64,000 bases of DNA, taken from the NCBI GenBank assembly GCA_964034945.1, contig OZ035961.1, positions 87,624,124 to 87,688,123 on the forward strand. Reading direction: 5' to 3'. Each line of letters starts with the position of its first letter. Within the stretch, counting starts at the first letter, position 1. Below the pieces are notes generated by a model that was not told the DNA's origin, did not search any database, and saw only the letters and a list, made by a program, of their open reading frames with translations. The DNA comes from Chrysopilus asiliformis (taxonomy: Eukaryota > Arthropoda > Insecta > Diptera > Rhagionidae). Shown here piece by piece: positions 23,101 to 31,660 of the stretch. A program made the position numbers and the translations under genes.

Positions 23101-24286
23101 GGACACCTTGAAACAGGTGCGGATATTTCAGGACTGTGAGCCAGGATTGCTGGAAGCCTTAGTATTAAAACTGAAATTGCAAGTGTTCAGTCCCGGGGAT
23201 TACATTTGTCGGAAAGGGGACGTCGGCAAGGAGATGTACATTGTTAAAAGGGGTAAACTATCGGTGGTAGCAGACGATGGGGTTTTTGTGCTGGCAACCC
23301 TTGGAGCGGGTTCCGTTTTCGGAGAGGTGTCTGTCCTAGAGATTGCTGGCAATCGGACAGGAAACAGGAGAACGGCTAACGTGAGATCATTGGGATATTC
23401 TGACTTATTTTGCTTAGGAAAACGGGATCTCTGGGACACTTTAGCTGATTATCCCGAGGCGAGGGCGTCACTCACTGAACGTGGTTGTCAATTACTGAGA
23501 AAAGATGGACTCCTTGATGAAGAAGTCTTTGCAAGTAAGATACATAAATTTGCACAGGTTTTATATAAAAAAAATGTGAAATGTTTTTATATTCGCAGAT
23601 GCTCAACGGGTCCAGGACACTCTCGAGGGTGGAGTTGAGAAACTGGAACAGGCTGTGGAAAATCTTAATGTTCGGTTAGCAAGACTTCTGGCTGAGTATT
23701 CAGCAAGTCAAGCCAAGCTCAAGCAACGAATCGCTAAATTGGAACTGAGGTAAAATTGATATATTTAATCTTTAGGTAAAATAAAATAAAAGGGTAATAA
23801 TCAGAAATTGATTTTTTGTGTTTCGAGTCATTCTAAGGCCCCGTTTACACTTTTTCTTAAAAAATTCACCGAATAAATTGTGAGGTGTAAATGGCGCTTA
23901 AGCCCGTTCCAGAATTTTGTACGTTATTAAGACATCAAAATTTAATTGTATCGTTTTTCCACCCCTCGCCATTGACGGGTCGGGTTTTTCCAGTTCTTTG
24001 AACGAGCAAAAACGTTAAGAATATGATTTAATGTAATTTTTTTCGTACATCAATTTCAAATTATAGAGAATACTCAAAAAATACTAGCCGCTTTGTGTGT
24101 TTTTTAAACTGATTAACTTATAAATTTTTTTTGTTGTTTTTTGATAGCTCGGCAAATTCTCAAACAGACCTAGAAATATTTCACGCAAGACCTCGTAGTG
24201 GACGCCTATATTCATTGCAAACGAAACGTAAAAAGTCTCGTCCATCAACCGCAGGATCCACAAATACTAAACAAAACACATTATGA
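16968..24286 (+). CDS. Cyclic nucleotide-gated cation channel, alpha-type (six exons)
   Basis: Join 16968-17192, 17420-17582, 21389-21925, 22869-23534, 23599-23749, 24148-24286: 1881 bp, 626 codons plus TGA. Every junction is GT-AG and the phases agree. Counting from 16968: S1 at 76-97, S2 at 109-128, S3 at about 154-170, an Arg-rich S4 ([11 protein letters not shown], 186-196), S5 at 213-236, a selectivity loop TTIGETP (276-282), S6 at 290-309, C-linker, cyclic-nucleotide-binding domain (about 395-510) with FGEVSVL (459-465) and RRTA (475-478), and a coiled coil at 539-580 like the CLZ trimerisation helix of CNGA subunits. A Glu at 280 in the filter and the CLZ argue for an alpha-type, plasma-membrane, cGMP/cAMP-opened sensory channel. 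I cannot decide between the insect CngA and Cngl paralogues. The N-terminus is incomplete as given. Confidence 0.95.
17420..17582 (+). CDS. CNG exon: S1 and S2
   Basis: Acceptor GATTGCAG|TGG, donor GAAG|GTGAGA, phase 0 in and phase 1 out. It encodes S1 ([20 protein letters not shown]) and S2 ([20 protein letters not shown]). The following intron of 3.8 kb holds the satellite, MITE, mariner and hAT remnants. Confidence 0.93.
17730..18780 (+). repeat. Diverged tandem satellite, unit about 147 bp, interrupted by a MITE
   Basis: The motif GCACTTTTATGGAAAAATGC followed by ATAACCAAATTT recurs in variant form near 18086, 18232 and 18652. With the 272-bp MITE removed, the spacing is close to 147 bp. 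Each unit also has a TTTAACGGTT-like and a TTGAATATCTC-like stretch. A related unit lies at about 360-480. The Lys/Phe-rich readings at 17731-18021 and 18104-18520 are translations of this repeat. Confidence 0.6.
18267..18538. mobile_element. 272-bp TA-flanked MITE inside the satellite
   Basis: Ends are CACTCAGAAAAATG and CATTTTTCTGAGTG, a perfect 14-bp inverted repeat, flanked by TA at 18265-18266 and 18539-18540. The interior is markedly more GC-rich than the host (for example GCAGGCGAACGCGCGCCTGC) and has paired AGGTCAACT / GTTAACCT words. The termini resemble those of element A at 31322 (CACTCTCGAAAAAAT), suggesting a shared superfamily. No ORF. Confidence 0.75.
18945..19849 (+). mobile_element. 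Internally deleted mariner element (905 bp)
   Basis: Perfect 30-bp inverted repeats: 18945-18974 starts ACACATGGATCAATAAGTCC, and its complement is 19820-19849. TA duplications lie at 18943-18944 and 19850-19851. Full-length mariners are about 1.3 kb; about 0.4 kb of the 3' half of the transposase gene is missing. The identity of the two ends suggests a fairly recent insertion or mobilisation in trans. It sits in a CNG-channel intron in the gene's orientation. Confidence 0.93.
19124..19762 (+). pseudogene. Truncated mariner transposase
   Basis: The 212-residue reading has the N-terminal helix-turn-helix region of mariner transposases ([20 protein letters not shown], then AERSGRPVE), the WVPRLL linker and the first catalytic Asp ([14 protein letters not shown], residue 158). 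It continues to VFWDTHGV and then stops. The motifs carrying the second and third catalytic Asp (the HDNAP and YSPDLAP regions) are absent. Just after the break, in another frame, LKGDYIDE and a stop are readable (about 19759-19783), the usual kind of mariner C-terminus. So one internal deletion removed the middle and shifted frame. The protein cannot be catalytically active. Confidence 0.9.
20740..20919 (+). pseudogene. hAT-like BED zinc-finger fragment
   Basis: ATG at 20740 reads 59 residues to TAA. It contains a WDWENKYL start, QCLVC (Cys-x2-Cys) and LKRHYNSCH (His-x4-His), the spacing of the BED-type zinc finger at the N-terminus of hAT transposases and ZBED proteins. Beyond the stop the frame continues with [11 protein letters not shown] and then breaks, resembling the next part of such a protein. 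No catalytic domain follows before the exon at 21389. I read it as a decayed transposon piece in the CNG intron; a domesticated finger is possible but unsupported. Confidence 0.6.
21389..21925 (+). CDS. CNG exon: S3 to S6 with the pore
   Basis: Acceptor TTTTCTAG|GTT, donor GTAG|GTGAGT, phase 1 at both ends. It carries [12 protein letters not shown]3 ([17 protein letters not shown]), S4 ([11 protein letters not shown]), S5 ([18 protein letters not shown]), an NGT sequon pair in the S5-pore loop ([10 protein letters not shown]), the filter TTIGETPTP and S6 ([18 protein letters not shown]). Confidence 0.96.
22397..22790 (+). repeat. Repeat family V, copy 1 (intronic, internally deleted)
   Basis: It starts AAAAACATAACAAAAGCTAT and runs through CAATCTGGTAAT, CCGTATGGTAAT, GAGATATTCGCA, TTTTACGAAAAACGGATCTG, then GACGGACAGACGG and ends GGTTTCACCATACGG. 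The same blocks in the same order form the longer copy at 36299-36897; here part of the centre and most of the GACGGACA array are missing. The short overlapping readings on both strands are products of this repeat. Confidence 0.65.
22869..23534 (+). CDS. CNG exon: C-linker and cyclic-nucleotide-binding domain
   Basis: Acceptor TCCACACAG|GTA, donor GCAA|GTAAGA, phase 1 at both ends. It encodes [20 protein letters not shown] after S6, the C-linker ([20 protein letters not shown]) and the binding domain with [13 protein letters not shown], the phosphate-binding cassette start [11 protein letters not shown] and NRRTANVRS, ending in the C-helix ([18 protein letters not shown]). Confidence 0.97.
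23599..23749 (+). CDS. CNG exon: C-terminal coiled coil
   Basis: Acceptor TATTCGCAG|ATG, donor CTGAG|GTAAAA, phase 1 in and phase 2 out. It encodes [20 protein letters not shown] and the following [19 protein letters not shown], a heptad-patterned helix corresponding to the CLZ segment that sets subunit stoichiometry in CNGA channels. Confidence 0.92.
23837..23898. mobile_element. 62-bp Harbinger-like micro-MITE in a CNG intron
   Basis: It starts GGCCCCGTTTACAC and ends GTGTAAATGGCGCT, flanked by TAA at 23834-23836 and 23899-23901. It shares TTCTTAAAAAATT with the element at 6186. It is almost nothing but termini. Classification is by target duplication and end sequence. Confidence 0.55.
24148..24286 (+). 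CDS. CNG terminal exon: basic C-terminal tail and stop
   Basis: Acceptor TTTTTTGATAG|CTC in phase 2. It encodes [20 protein letters not shown] and a Lys/Arg/Ser/Thr-rich tail ending TKQNTL before TGA (24284-24286). The tail is low in complexity and probably cytosolic. Confidence 0.88.
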
Positions 24287-24875
24287 ACAGTTCGTTCCAA
24301 ATTTATATCAATTTCTACTTTGACTGTAAGTATTAGTATAAGATTCATCATTTATAAACAAATTAACTGAACGACAAATAAGGAAAACAAAAAGCCAAAA
24401 AAAAAACCAAATACTGATTCAACAAAATATTACAGATATTTACCTATAATTGAGTGGGGAATAACTTAACGTACAATACATATTTGAATATATCGATAGG
24501 TAAATAAAAATTCCCCCACTTCGAACAAACCATACTATTTTCAATACAAAAAAAAGTGTCAAACATACATTTAGGATAACAAAAAATAATAGAGATAAAT
24601 TAGTCCCTTAACGATTTTTCAACAAGAAAGGGTTATTTAGAATATCTATAGGGATAGTGACAAATTCATATTATTTAATACAAGTAAAATTTAAAAAAAG
24701 ATAACAAAAAAATGTGCCTCGAACGATTAAAAAAAAGTTTAAACGTTATTTATCATTTAGTTTTTATTATTTTTAACGTTGAAATATTTAATGTATGATA
24801 GATGAATTGATATAAATAGTAGAGAAAACAAATGATGTGAATATAATGAAATAAAGATGATATTTTTTCCGGAAA
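24287..24875 (+). terminator. CNG 3' UTR and polyadenylation signal
   Basis: No further coding sequence follows the stop. The interval is AT-rich. An AATAAA at 24850-24855 is followed within about 30 bases by a T-rich stretch (GATATTTTTTCC), a plausible cleavage region; earlier A-rich variants also exist. The exact end cannot be fixed from sequence alone. Confidence 0.4.
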
Positions 24876-25259
24876 TGGTATTAATTGTACAGTGATGATG
24901 ATTTATTGATTTTCCTTAATACGCTAAACTAAAAATAAAACAATATTACGAATTAATTAGGCGTTTTCATATTGCTTAATGGAGCTATTGACGAAGAATC
25001 AACATTTCGTTATGAAACTAAACAAATTATCTAAATTTAGAATTTCGTTGTTATTGCATGCTTATTGGGAACAGATAGGTTTTGCGATTAAATTCGGAAG
25101 TTACAAATAATTATGACTATCAGCTTAACATTTGTAACGAAGGACTATATTCGTACCGGCCTTGTTTCTACTATATAAAACTCGCAGAAGTTCAGCTCTT
25201 AGCAAGTAAATTTTGCAAGTAGAAAAATCTATAATTTGTAAGATTTATTGTTTATAATT

Positions 25260-25432
25260 AATTTTTTTACTTTTCTCTTCCATTGAAGGAAAGTATTATA
25301 TTCATGACGGAGACTAACTCGAGAACGAGGGCAAATAGAAAATTTCTGAACATTACGAAATCCGTTCCAGGTGCAACTGTCGGTCTGTTTGTCCGTCAGT
25401 CTGTCAGTTGTATGTATCTTAAATCGAGAAAA
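25260..25432 (+). repeat. Repeat family Y, copy with short GTCT tail
   Basis: AAAGTATTATATTCATGACGGAGA, then TTTCTGAACATTACGAAATC and CCGTTCCAGG lead into a GTCTGT tail. The same order is found at 39590-39900 (+) and about 34376-34570 (-). No ORF of substance; the readings here are artefacts. Confidence 0.65.
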
Positions 25433-25441
25433 GCAAATATT

Positions 25442-25878
25442 AGGGCTATTCACTATTTATCGTAGTTGATCGTAAACTCGTAGAATGAAAGAATCGTAAA
25501 TAAAATCGTAGTTTTTTGACAGTTCTCCATACAAATTTTTTTACGACGAAAACTACAATCTACCACTCCCGAAGGTATGGTAAAATCGTAGTTTTTGTCG
25601 TACTTCTAATAAAGTGAGGTTAAGACATGTTTTGTGACATGTCAACTTGGTGCCAACTCTGGAATGGACATTAAAGTATTTATATGATTCAGTATAAATT
25701 TAGAGTTAAAAAATGCTTTAAACAATTTAGATAAAGAAATTAAATAAAAGAGTCAAAAATTTACGACAAAACCCCCAACCTATAGTAAAGCGCTGCTCAC
25801 GCTTCGTTGTACTTTTCCATCGTAGATGTACAGTACAATCTACGATTTTACTATCTACGATCAAGAGTGAATTGCCCT
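25442..25878. mobile_element. 437-bp MITE with 3-bp ATT flanks
   Basis: The left end AGGGCTATTCACTATTTATC matches the inverted right end (GATCAAGAGTGAATTGCCCT) with a few mismatches. ATT is on both sides (25439-25441 and 25879-25881). Inside, ATCGTAG / CTACGAT words recur at least six times in both orientations and could be transposase sites. No ORF. Confidence 0.65.
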
Positions 25879-25965
25879 ATTATATAAAATATTTACCAAT
25901 AAACCTTAAGTTTCGAGATATTGAAAATCACCTAATTATAAACATAAGAAAAGCTTCAATCATAA

Positions 25966-26626
25966 AATACTCTATATGGGCAAACAAAATTTTTATGAAA
26001 AAAATCCATTTTAATGGTAGAGGGGATACGAGCAGTCAGATTGAATTTTGATGTATGGAACGGTTATGGAAAATCGTGTTCTAAATACATTTCGTATTTA
26101 CAGATTTTTCGATACAATGCACCGTTTTCGAGAAAACAGGAAAAAAATATTTGATTTGTATGGGGGAGGGCGGAAAGATTGGTTCATCTGGATTTTGATA
26201 TGCAGATTAGTTATGTAAAATCATATTCTACAGACATTTTACCTCTATGATTTTTTCACCTTTTTCGAGAAAATTGTGAAAACGGTTTCATTTGTATGGG
26301 GGAGGAGGGAAGAAATGGTCTGATTTTGCCCGTTCAAGCCTTACCATTTACACAAAAAGTTACTACACAATATTTCAAACTTATAGCTCAATCCTTTTGA
26401 AAGTTATTGTGTTCACGGACGGTCAGACAGACGAACGGACAGACAAACAGACGGACAGATAGACTAACGTACAGACAGATAGACGGACCGACATACAGGA
26501 ATCAAAATTTTTGTCACCTCAAACACCCTGGTGTAGTTGATTTTTGTGTCTGATGATTGATTTGTTGCATTACAAACAATATACTGAAGCTAATATACTG
26601 CTATATGATATTGCATATAGAGTATT
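25966..26626 (+). repeat. Repeat family X, copy 2
   Basis: It opens AATACTCTATATG and closes CATATAGAGTATT, a perfect 13-bp inverted repeat. Contents in order: TGTATGGAACGGTTATG, GCACCGTTTTCGAGAAA, two GTATGGGGGAGG stretches, TTTTGCCCGTTCAAG, a GACA/GACGG array (26415-26495) and CAAACACCCTGGTGTAG. Copy 1 at 9342-9816 is a shortened relative. No ORF. Confidence 0.7.
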
Positions 26627-28372
26627 AAACATTTTAAAAATCTCCAAAAGCTTAAAAATTGAATTTGAAATTTAAAAATTTAACATCATAATTTATTTAT
26701 TATCCCTAATTTTACGTTAAATACTTTACAAGTTTTTGGAAAAATTATTTACGGTTAATGAGTTGGTTAAATACACTCGAACACCCCCGAAGTTGAAACC
26801 TTTTCCTTAAATGAGAAAATTTAATTTAGGATATCTATTTTTGTGTCGTACCCACTCTGCAATATTAAAGCATCCCTTCCTAAAATTTGTAAAAAGCCAT
26901 AAAGTTATCATCCGTACGCCATCGTCGTCCTTGCCATCATCATTTTAAGATCTAAAGGACGTTTTTCACCTTTTCTTTATCTTAAGTAACCAATGCAAAA
27001 ACTTTTTGCGACAGAAACTTAAAAAAAAAGTTTCTGTAACTTTTCTAACCAGCTTACAGTGGTCGATCTTATAGGTTCAACGTAATACCTTCAGGGTTGA
27101 AAATCCCTTTTGGGATGTAATTGGAAAATTTATTCTTTTCTTGCAGTATTTTTTTTTTGCTCTTTTGCTTGAATTTTCCTTCCTCTCGTAGACGTAATAT
27201 ACACCCTCACGTATTCATTTGGTGAAAACTTTTTAACAGCAGTGCTGTTGGGCCAACAACCTGTGAAATGTTAGTCACAGTTTCTATAATCAAATTGACT
27301 TCAATGTACAAAAAATATTTTGGTGTGTGTTTAGCATAATCAAATCAAAACAATTTAAATAAGCCGATTTACTTGGGATCCAGAACTTTTCTTCTGCTAT
27401 TTTATGAGTTTGATTGAGGACTGAAACCATCAGTATAATGAGATTTTCAATGTTGTCTTTAACAATTACAAATTCCAATTGTTTTACTTTCCCATCAATG
27501 ATACCATAATTTTCATTGATTTTTGTTTTAGATAAACAATATTACAATGGCATTAATGTTTCGTTATACCCTCTTTTGGTTTCGAATCTCCCTAAAACAC
27601 ATTTATGTACAGACATTTATTTGTACAGACATAACTTCCTTTCAGGATGATTGCGCCGAGATATAATTCCTTAACTGAAGGTAACGATCAACAACTAAAA
27701 TCGAAACGAAAATTCGATTTATTCGAGTGATTTGTTTCAGTTTGGGATTAGGTCTTCTGGCAATAACAAGTTATATAAATTTATGCTATGAAGGTAGAAA
27801 CGACAATAATGAGAAGGTGATGAGATGGAATGTAATTGATTTTTTACGCATTACGATTAGGATTCGATATTACTCTATATAAATAAATCTTTCGATACTT
27901 AATGGCTTCCCATCTTCAATTCGTTAAAGCGATTTATTATATTTCAAACAAAAATTTATGATTCCACAAAACTTCTTTGCTGTACTGATGAAATTCTCTA
28001 AATTTTTGCTGAGTCAACAAATCGAAATTTTTGACTTTTGAAGAATTTGAACTTGAATGCTTTTTGAAATGGTATTTGATTTTCCATAATTTAGGGGCCG
28101 TTGCTTTACTTCAAAGGAAATAAATTCAATTTTTGTGGAATGTTTAAAAGAACATTAATATTTCTGTTATATTGAAGGGTTTTTAAGGATTTAAAGTAGA
28201 CATATTTTTTATAGAAAAATAGAAAATAGGCGTTACTTCCAGTTTTTAAAAGTTCCCCTTTTGCTATGTCTCTCTATACATATTCAAAAGTAACAAAAAA
28301 TTCATTTTTCGTGAAAAGTAGGGCTATAAGTGCATTTATTTTTGTGGCAATCTGCGAGAAGATGAATGCAAG

Positions 28373-28420
28373 AGGGAGGCGGGGGGAGGGGGAGGGGACG
28401 GGGGGAGGGGGGGTGTGGAG
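28373..28420 (+). other. G-run block able to form a G-quadruplex
   Basis: At least five runs of four or more G separated by one or two bases (GGGGGGAGGGGGAGGGGACG and onward) in otherwise AT-rich DNA. Runs of this length and spacing satisfy the usual quadruplex pattern on the + strand. Whether it does anything is unknown. Confidence 0.7.
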
Positions 28421-29086
28421 AGTAAATCAAAAACAAATATAAAACTTAATTGAAAAATCCGGGACAAAAGTCAACATGCTTGATTCCGGGACTGCCTCCG
28501 CCAAACCGGGCCGTATGATCACCCTACAATTTTTCGAAAAGGGCGCATTGCAAAATTAGTTTAAAATACTATTTTACAAAACTCTATTATACTTAAAATT
28601 CTTCACACTTATAGAAATATTTTTATCAAAAACCGGTTTGAAGCTTTCTCTTACAAGCAAAGTTACTCATGTAATAGAGGGTCGAAAACTAAGGATTTTC
28701 GGATATGTAATAGAGGGTCGGAAAATATTTTTTTTACGGCGGCTAATTTCCAAGGGGTAGTTTGGCCGGTTAAAACCACCCTATTTTTTCGATTTTTAGC
28801 AAAAAATCATAAAAACAATGTATCAAATCGATTGTTCACGCGGGAAAACTCATTATTAAACGAGGATTTCCGCAAACGCTGATGGTGTTAGAGGGAAACC
28901 GAGTTGTAGGAGACTGTGCTATACGAGGGTTACCTGTATTCATTAGCCAAAGTCCTGACCGCAATATTTTTTTTTACTTTTTCAAAAATGTGTTCCAAAT
29001 TACGGATATGACCTTAAGAGGGTAAGGCCGCAAGGCTATTTTACATGGGGGACAAATGACCCGTTTTCTCAGAACCCGAGTAGCAC

Positions 29087-29161
29087 TAAAGGTTGTAAAG
29101 TGGTCGTCGCGACCACAGGGATACAATTTTAAAGTCGCAAGGAGCTCTTTACGACCTTTTA
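29087..29161. repeat. 75-bp inverted repeat with an inner perfect hairpin
   Basis: TAAAGGTTGTAAAG pairs with CTTTACGACCTTTTA at the ends. Within it, GTGGTCG-TCG-CGACCAC (29100-29116) is a perfect hairpin. It may be a micro-MITE; no clear target duplication. Confidence 0.45.
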
Positions 29162-31073
29162 TGCTCTTTGGGAAACCACTTGTCGTCGCTTAATCAAATT
29201 TTGAACACATTTTATTTATGCCAAATTACATATTTTTAGCCGTTTGTTTTTTTATTCTGATGAAAACTGTTATCTACAGCCCATGTGAAACTTTTTTGTT
29301 ATTTTGTATGATAACACTTGTCAAAAACTGGTGGGCGTTTCCACAGCTGTTTTGTTAGCCAGTGTTGCCATCTTCAAATAAAAAAATTGTTACAATATGT
29401 CTTTACTAACTAAAAATTCGCTAAATATAATCAATAATTTGAAAAAAAAAAATCGCTTTTATATGTGTTTCACTAAAGATATACTGCTTACACTCCAAAT
29501 TCTATGAATTTTAGATTAAACGAGATTCAAAGGAAAAAAAATAACAAAAGGGATATTTACATATTGTGTTCTTTGGGTTGCGATGGAATATAAACAAGTA
29601 AATATAATAAAAAATTATTTTTTTTACATTTCTGTATACATTCAATAACATACCAGTTAAAATAGCGACCAAATACTCCCAAAAGTTTTTAGTGAAATCA
29701 ATAAACCATCATCGCTTCTAGGTAGTAATTAATTAAATTCATTGTTATTTTTTATATTAAATTAAATAATATTTTAAATCACATAACTCTTTGGAGATAA
29801 CTTTGACCTAAAAAAAGGGAAGCGGAAAACATGTAGAAACAATTTTACAAAAATCACTGTACCCTAAATAAATGATTAAATTTCAATCTTATATAGATTT
29901 CAGTGCCAATACTTTTTAAAACACAAAGAAAATTAGACTACTACAAAACAAAACTTCAAAGAGTTTATGGTGATTTTTAAGCTATCTCGAATGGTGACTA
30001 ATTTCGATCGGAGAAGAGAATTTGTTAAGAAAAAAAAATAAGTATTTAGGTTTAATACAAGTAATATTTTTGATATCAAATTGTGAAAGTTATTTGTTTC
30101 AGGTACATAAATTAAAATTGCTGAATTATATGAATGTTAATGTTAATAGGTATTCATCCGATAAGTAAACAAAAACAATAAAAACTGAGAAGCACAAAAT
30201 TATAAGTAAAGACATGGTTTTCCTTTTCAAAATTTCGATTGAACAACTCCAGAGTTTTACTATCAGTTACTTAACTAGTGATATATAAAAAAAACCTACT
30301 AAAACACTTAATTATATTTCAAAAATATATAAAACAAATTATAAAAAAAAATTACTTCTGTGACGTGATCATCAAATAAATTAAATCTATTAACATGTTT
30401 TTAATTGTTTGTCATGAATTTTTCAAATACTATTAAACTAAACAAATAACTAAATTTAATGAATTTAAAACAAGTTTCAAAAAACTTTTTAAGAAAACCA
30501 ACTATTGAGTGCTAACTCAATTAGCATTTAACATTTAAATGAAAACAAATTAGAACCAACAAAAACCTTCATAAAAAATTCCCTTATATAACAGCTGGCT
30601 TCTCAAAATCTTAAGAATGTACATTGATTTTAGACAGAAAACAAATTAAACAAAAAATATTTTTTGTAACGAAGTTCAAAATATATAATTGAAAGACAGA
30701 TAATTAAATAAAAATTATTTTAAATAAGTTGTGTTTTTTTATAGTTAATTCGTAACAAAATGAAAAAAAAAACGAAATGTACTGAAAAGGAAAACAATAA
30801 ATTCTTAGCGTTGTGTATCAGAATAAAATTTTTTGCTTTTATTTCTGACACAAAATTTATTTTTCCCTTTTTAGTACGTTTTAAAAGAAAATGTATTTCA
30901 TTTAAGACTCTACTTCTTGTGCTTCGTTCTTACGACTTTAACAAACAACGCCCTGAGTCCAAAAAACTTCGTATCTGGCATATAAATAAAAATTTGGAAA
31001 AAAAAACTTTTGACTTTTGTGAGGAGTTTGTTGCAGCTGCCTGAAACGATGGAAAGTATCATTAAAAATTTTC

Positions 31074-31268
31074 CTAGAAAATCAGTCGAATACTTAACAC
31101 GTCTCTACTGACGTGAGTCCGTTCCTGAGTCTGTCTGTAGGAATGAATTCCAACGTCGACAGGATTTTCTCTTTCAGCAGCTCGGAAAATTCCAGATGTC
31201 CTCTTGTTGCGCAGGTTACTACTTTCGGGTGAAGTTTCAATCTGGAAGAACATAAAATAAAGCCGCCG
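31074..31268 (-). CDS. Possible orphan exon, unknown protein
   Basis: On the - strand a textbook acceptor (TTTCTTTTTTTCTTTTCAG, ending at 31269) precedes an open frame reading RRLYFMFFQIETSPESSNLR and on through RTSGIFRAAERENPVDVGIH and SYRQTQERTHVSRDVL to a TAG at 31074-31076. The stretch is clearly richer in GC than its surroundings, has mixed amino-acid composition unlike the Lys/Phe/Asn-rich chance ORFs, and is not repeated in the window. It could be a terminal exon, or use a weak internal donor (TTAA|GTATTC). I do not recognise the peptide. A 65-codon open frame is within chance range. Confidence 0.25.
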   Translation of the reverse strand, partial: RRLYFMFFQIETSPESSNLRNKRTSGIFRAAERENPVDVGIHSYRQTQERTHVSRDVLSIRLIF

Positions 31269-31540
31269 CTGAAAAGAAAAAAAGAAATTTAAGTAAATTG
31301 TCACTTAAAATTCAATACATACACTCTCGAAAAAATCCGGGGACGAATTAACTCCGCCTGAAAACATAGCTAAAAGTTTAACACCGTAGCGCGGAGTTAT
31401 TTTTAAATTTTTATTTTACGGAGCTAAATATTCAATTTAACACCGTTTTGACCTAAATTTTAAATGAACTCCGAAAAGGAGTCAAAAATTCACTACAACT
31501 CCTTTTAGGAGTTATTTAATTGTAAAGGGTGTTCACGTTT

Positions 31541-31632
31541 AGAAGAGGCTTGCCAATTGGCTTCAACAGCCTATTGGGAAGGCAAATGGTTTACAATTCG
31601 AGAGGTCCAGTGTTCGAGTCCCGGCAGAGACA
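31541..31632 (+). other. tRNA-like (Pol III box) segment within element A
   Basis: TGTTCGAGTCC (31611-31621) fits the Pol III B box. About 50-60 bp upstream TTGCCAATTGG loosely resembles an A box. The stretch does not fold into a convincing cloverleaf by eye. An inverted copy lies in element A copy 2 at about 33885-33980. A SINE-like head captured by a TIR element is one explanation. Confidence 0.35.
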
Positions 31633-31660
31633 TGCAAGAAAAGTTTTTAACAAGTCAATA

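Larger units (their letters stand above)
26627..31073. other. Gene-free, very AT-rich interval
   Basis: I support no gene. It contains a G-run block at 28373-28420, a direct repeat of ATGTAATAGAGGGTCG (about 28668 and 28706), a segment at about 28850-28940 ending ACGAGGGTTACCTGTA that resembles a pogo/Tigger terminus, and a small inverted repeat at 29087-29161. 29600-30760 is mostly A/T. Confidence 0.45.

Noticed and set aside
22883..23638. 251-residue single-ORF reading of the nucleotide-binding exon starting at an internal Met
   Set aside because: The exon begins upstream at an acceptor (22869) and ends at the donor after 23534; the last 34 residues are intronic translation.
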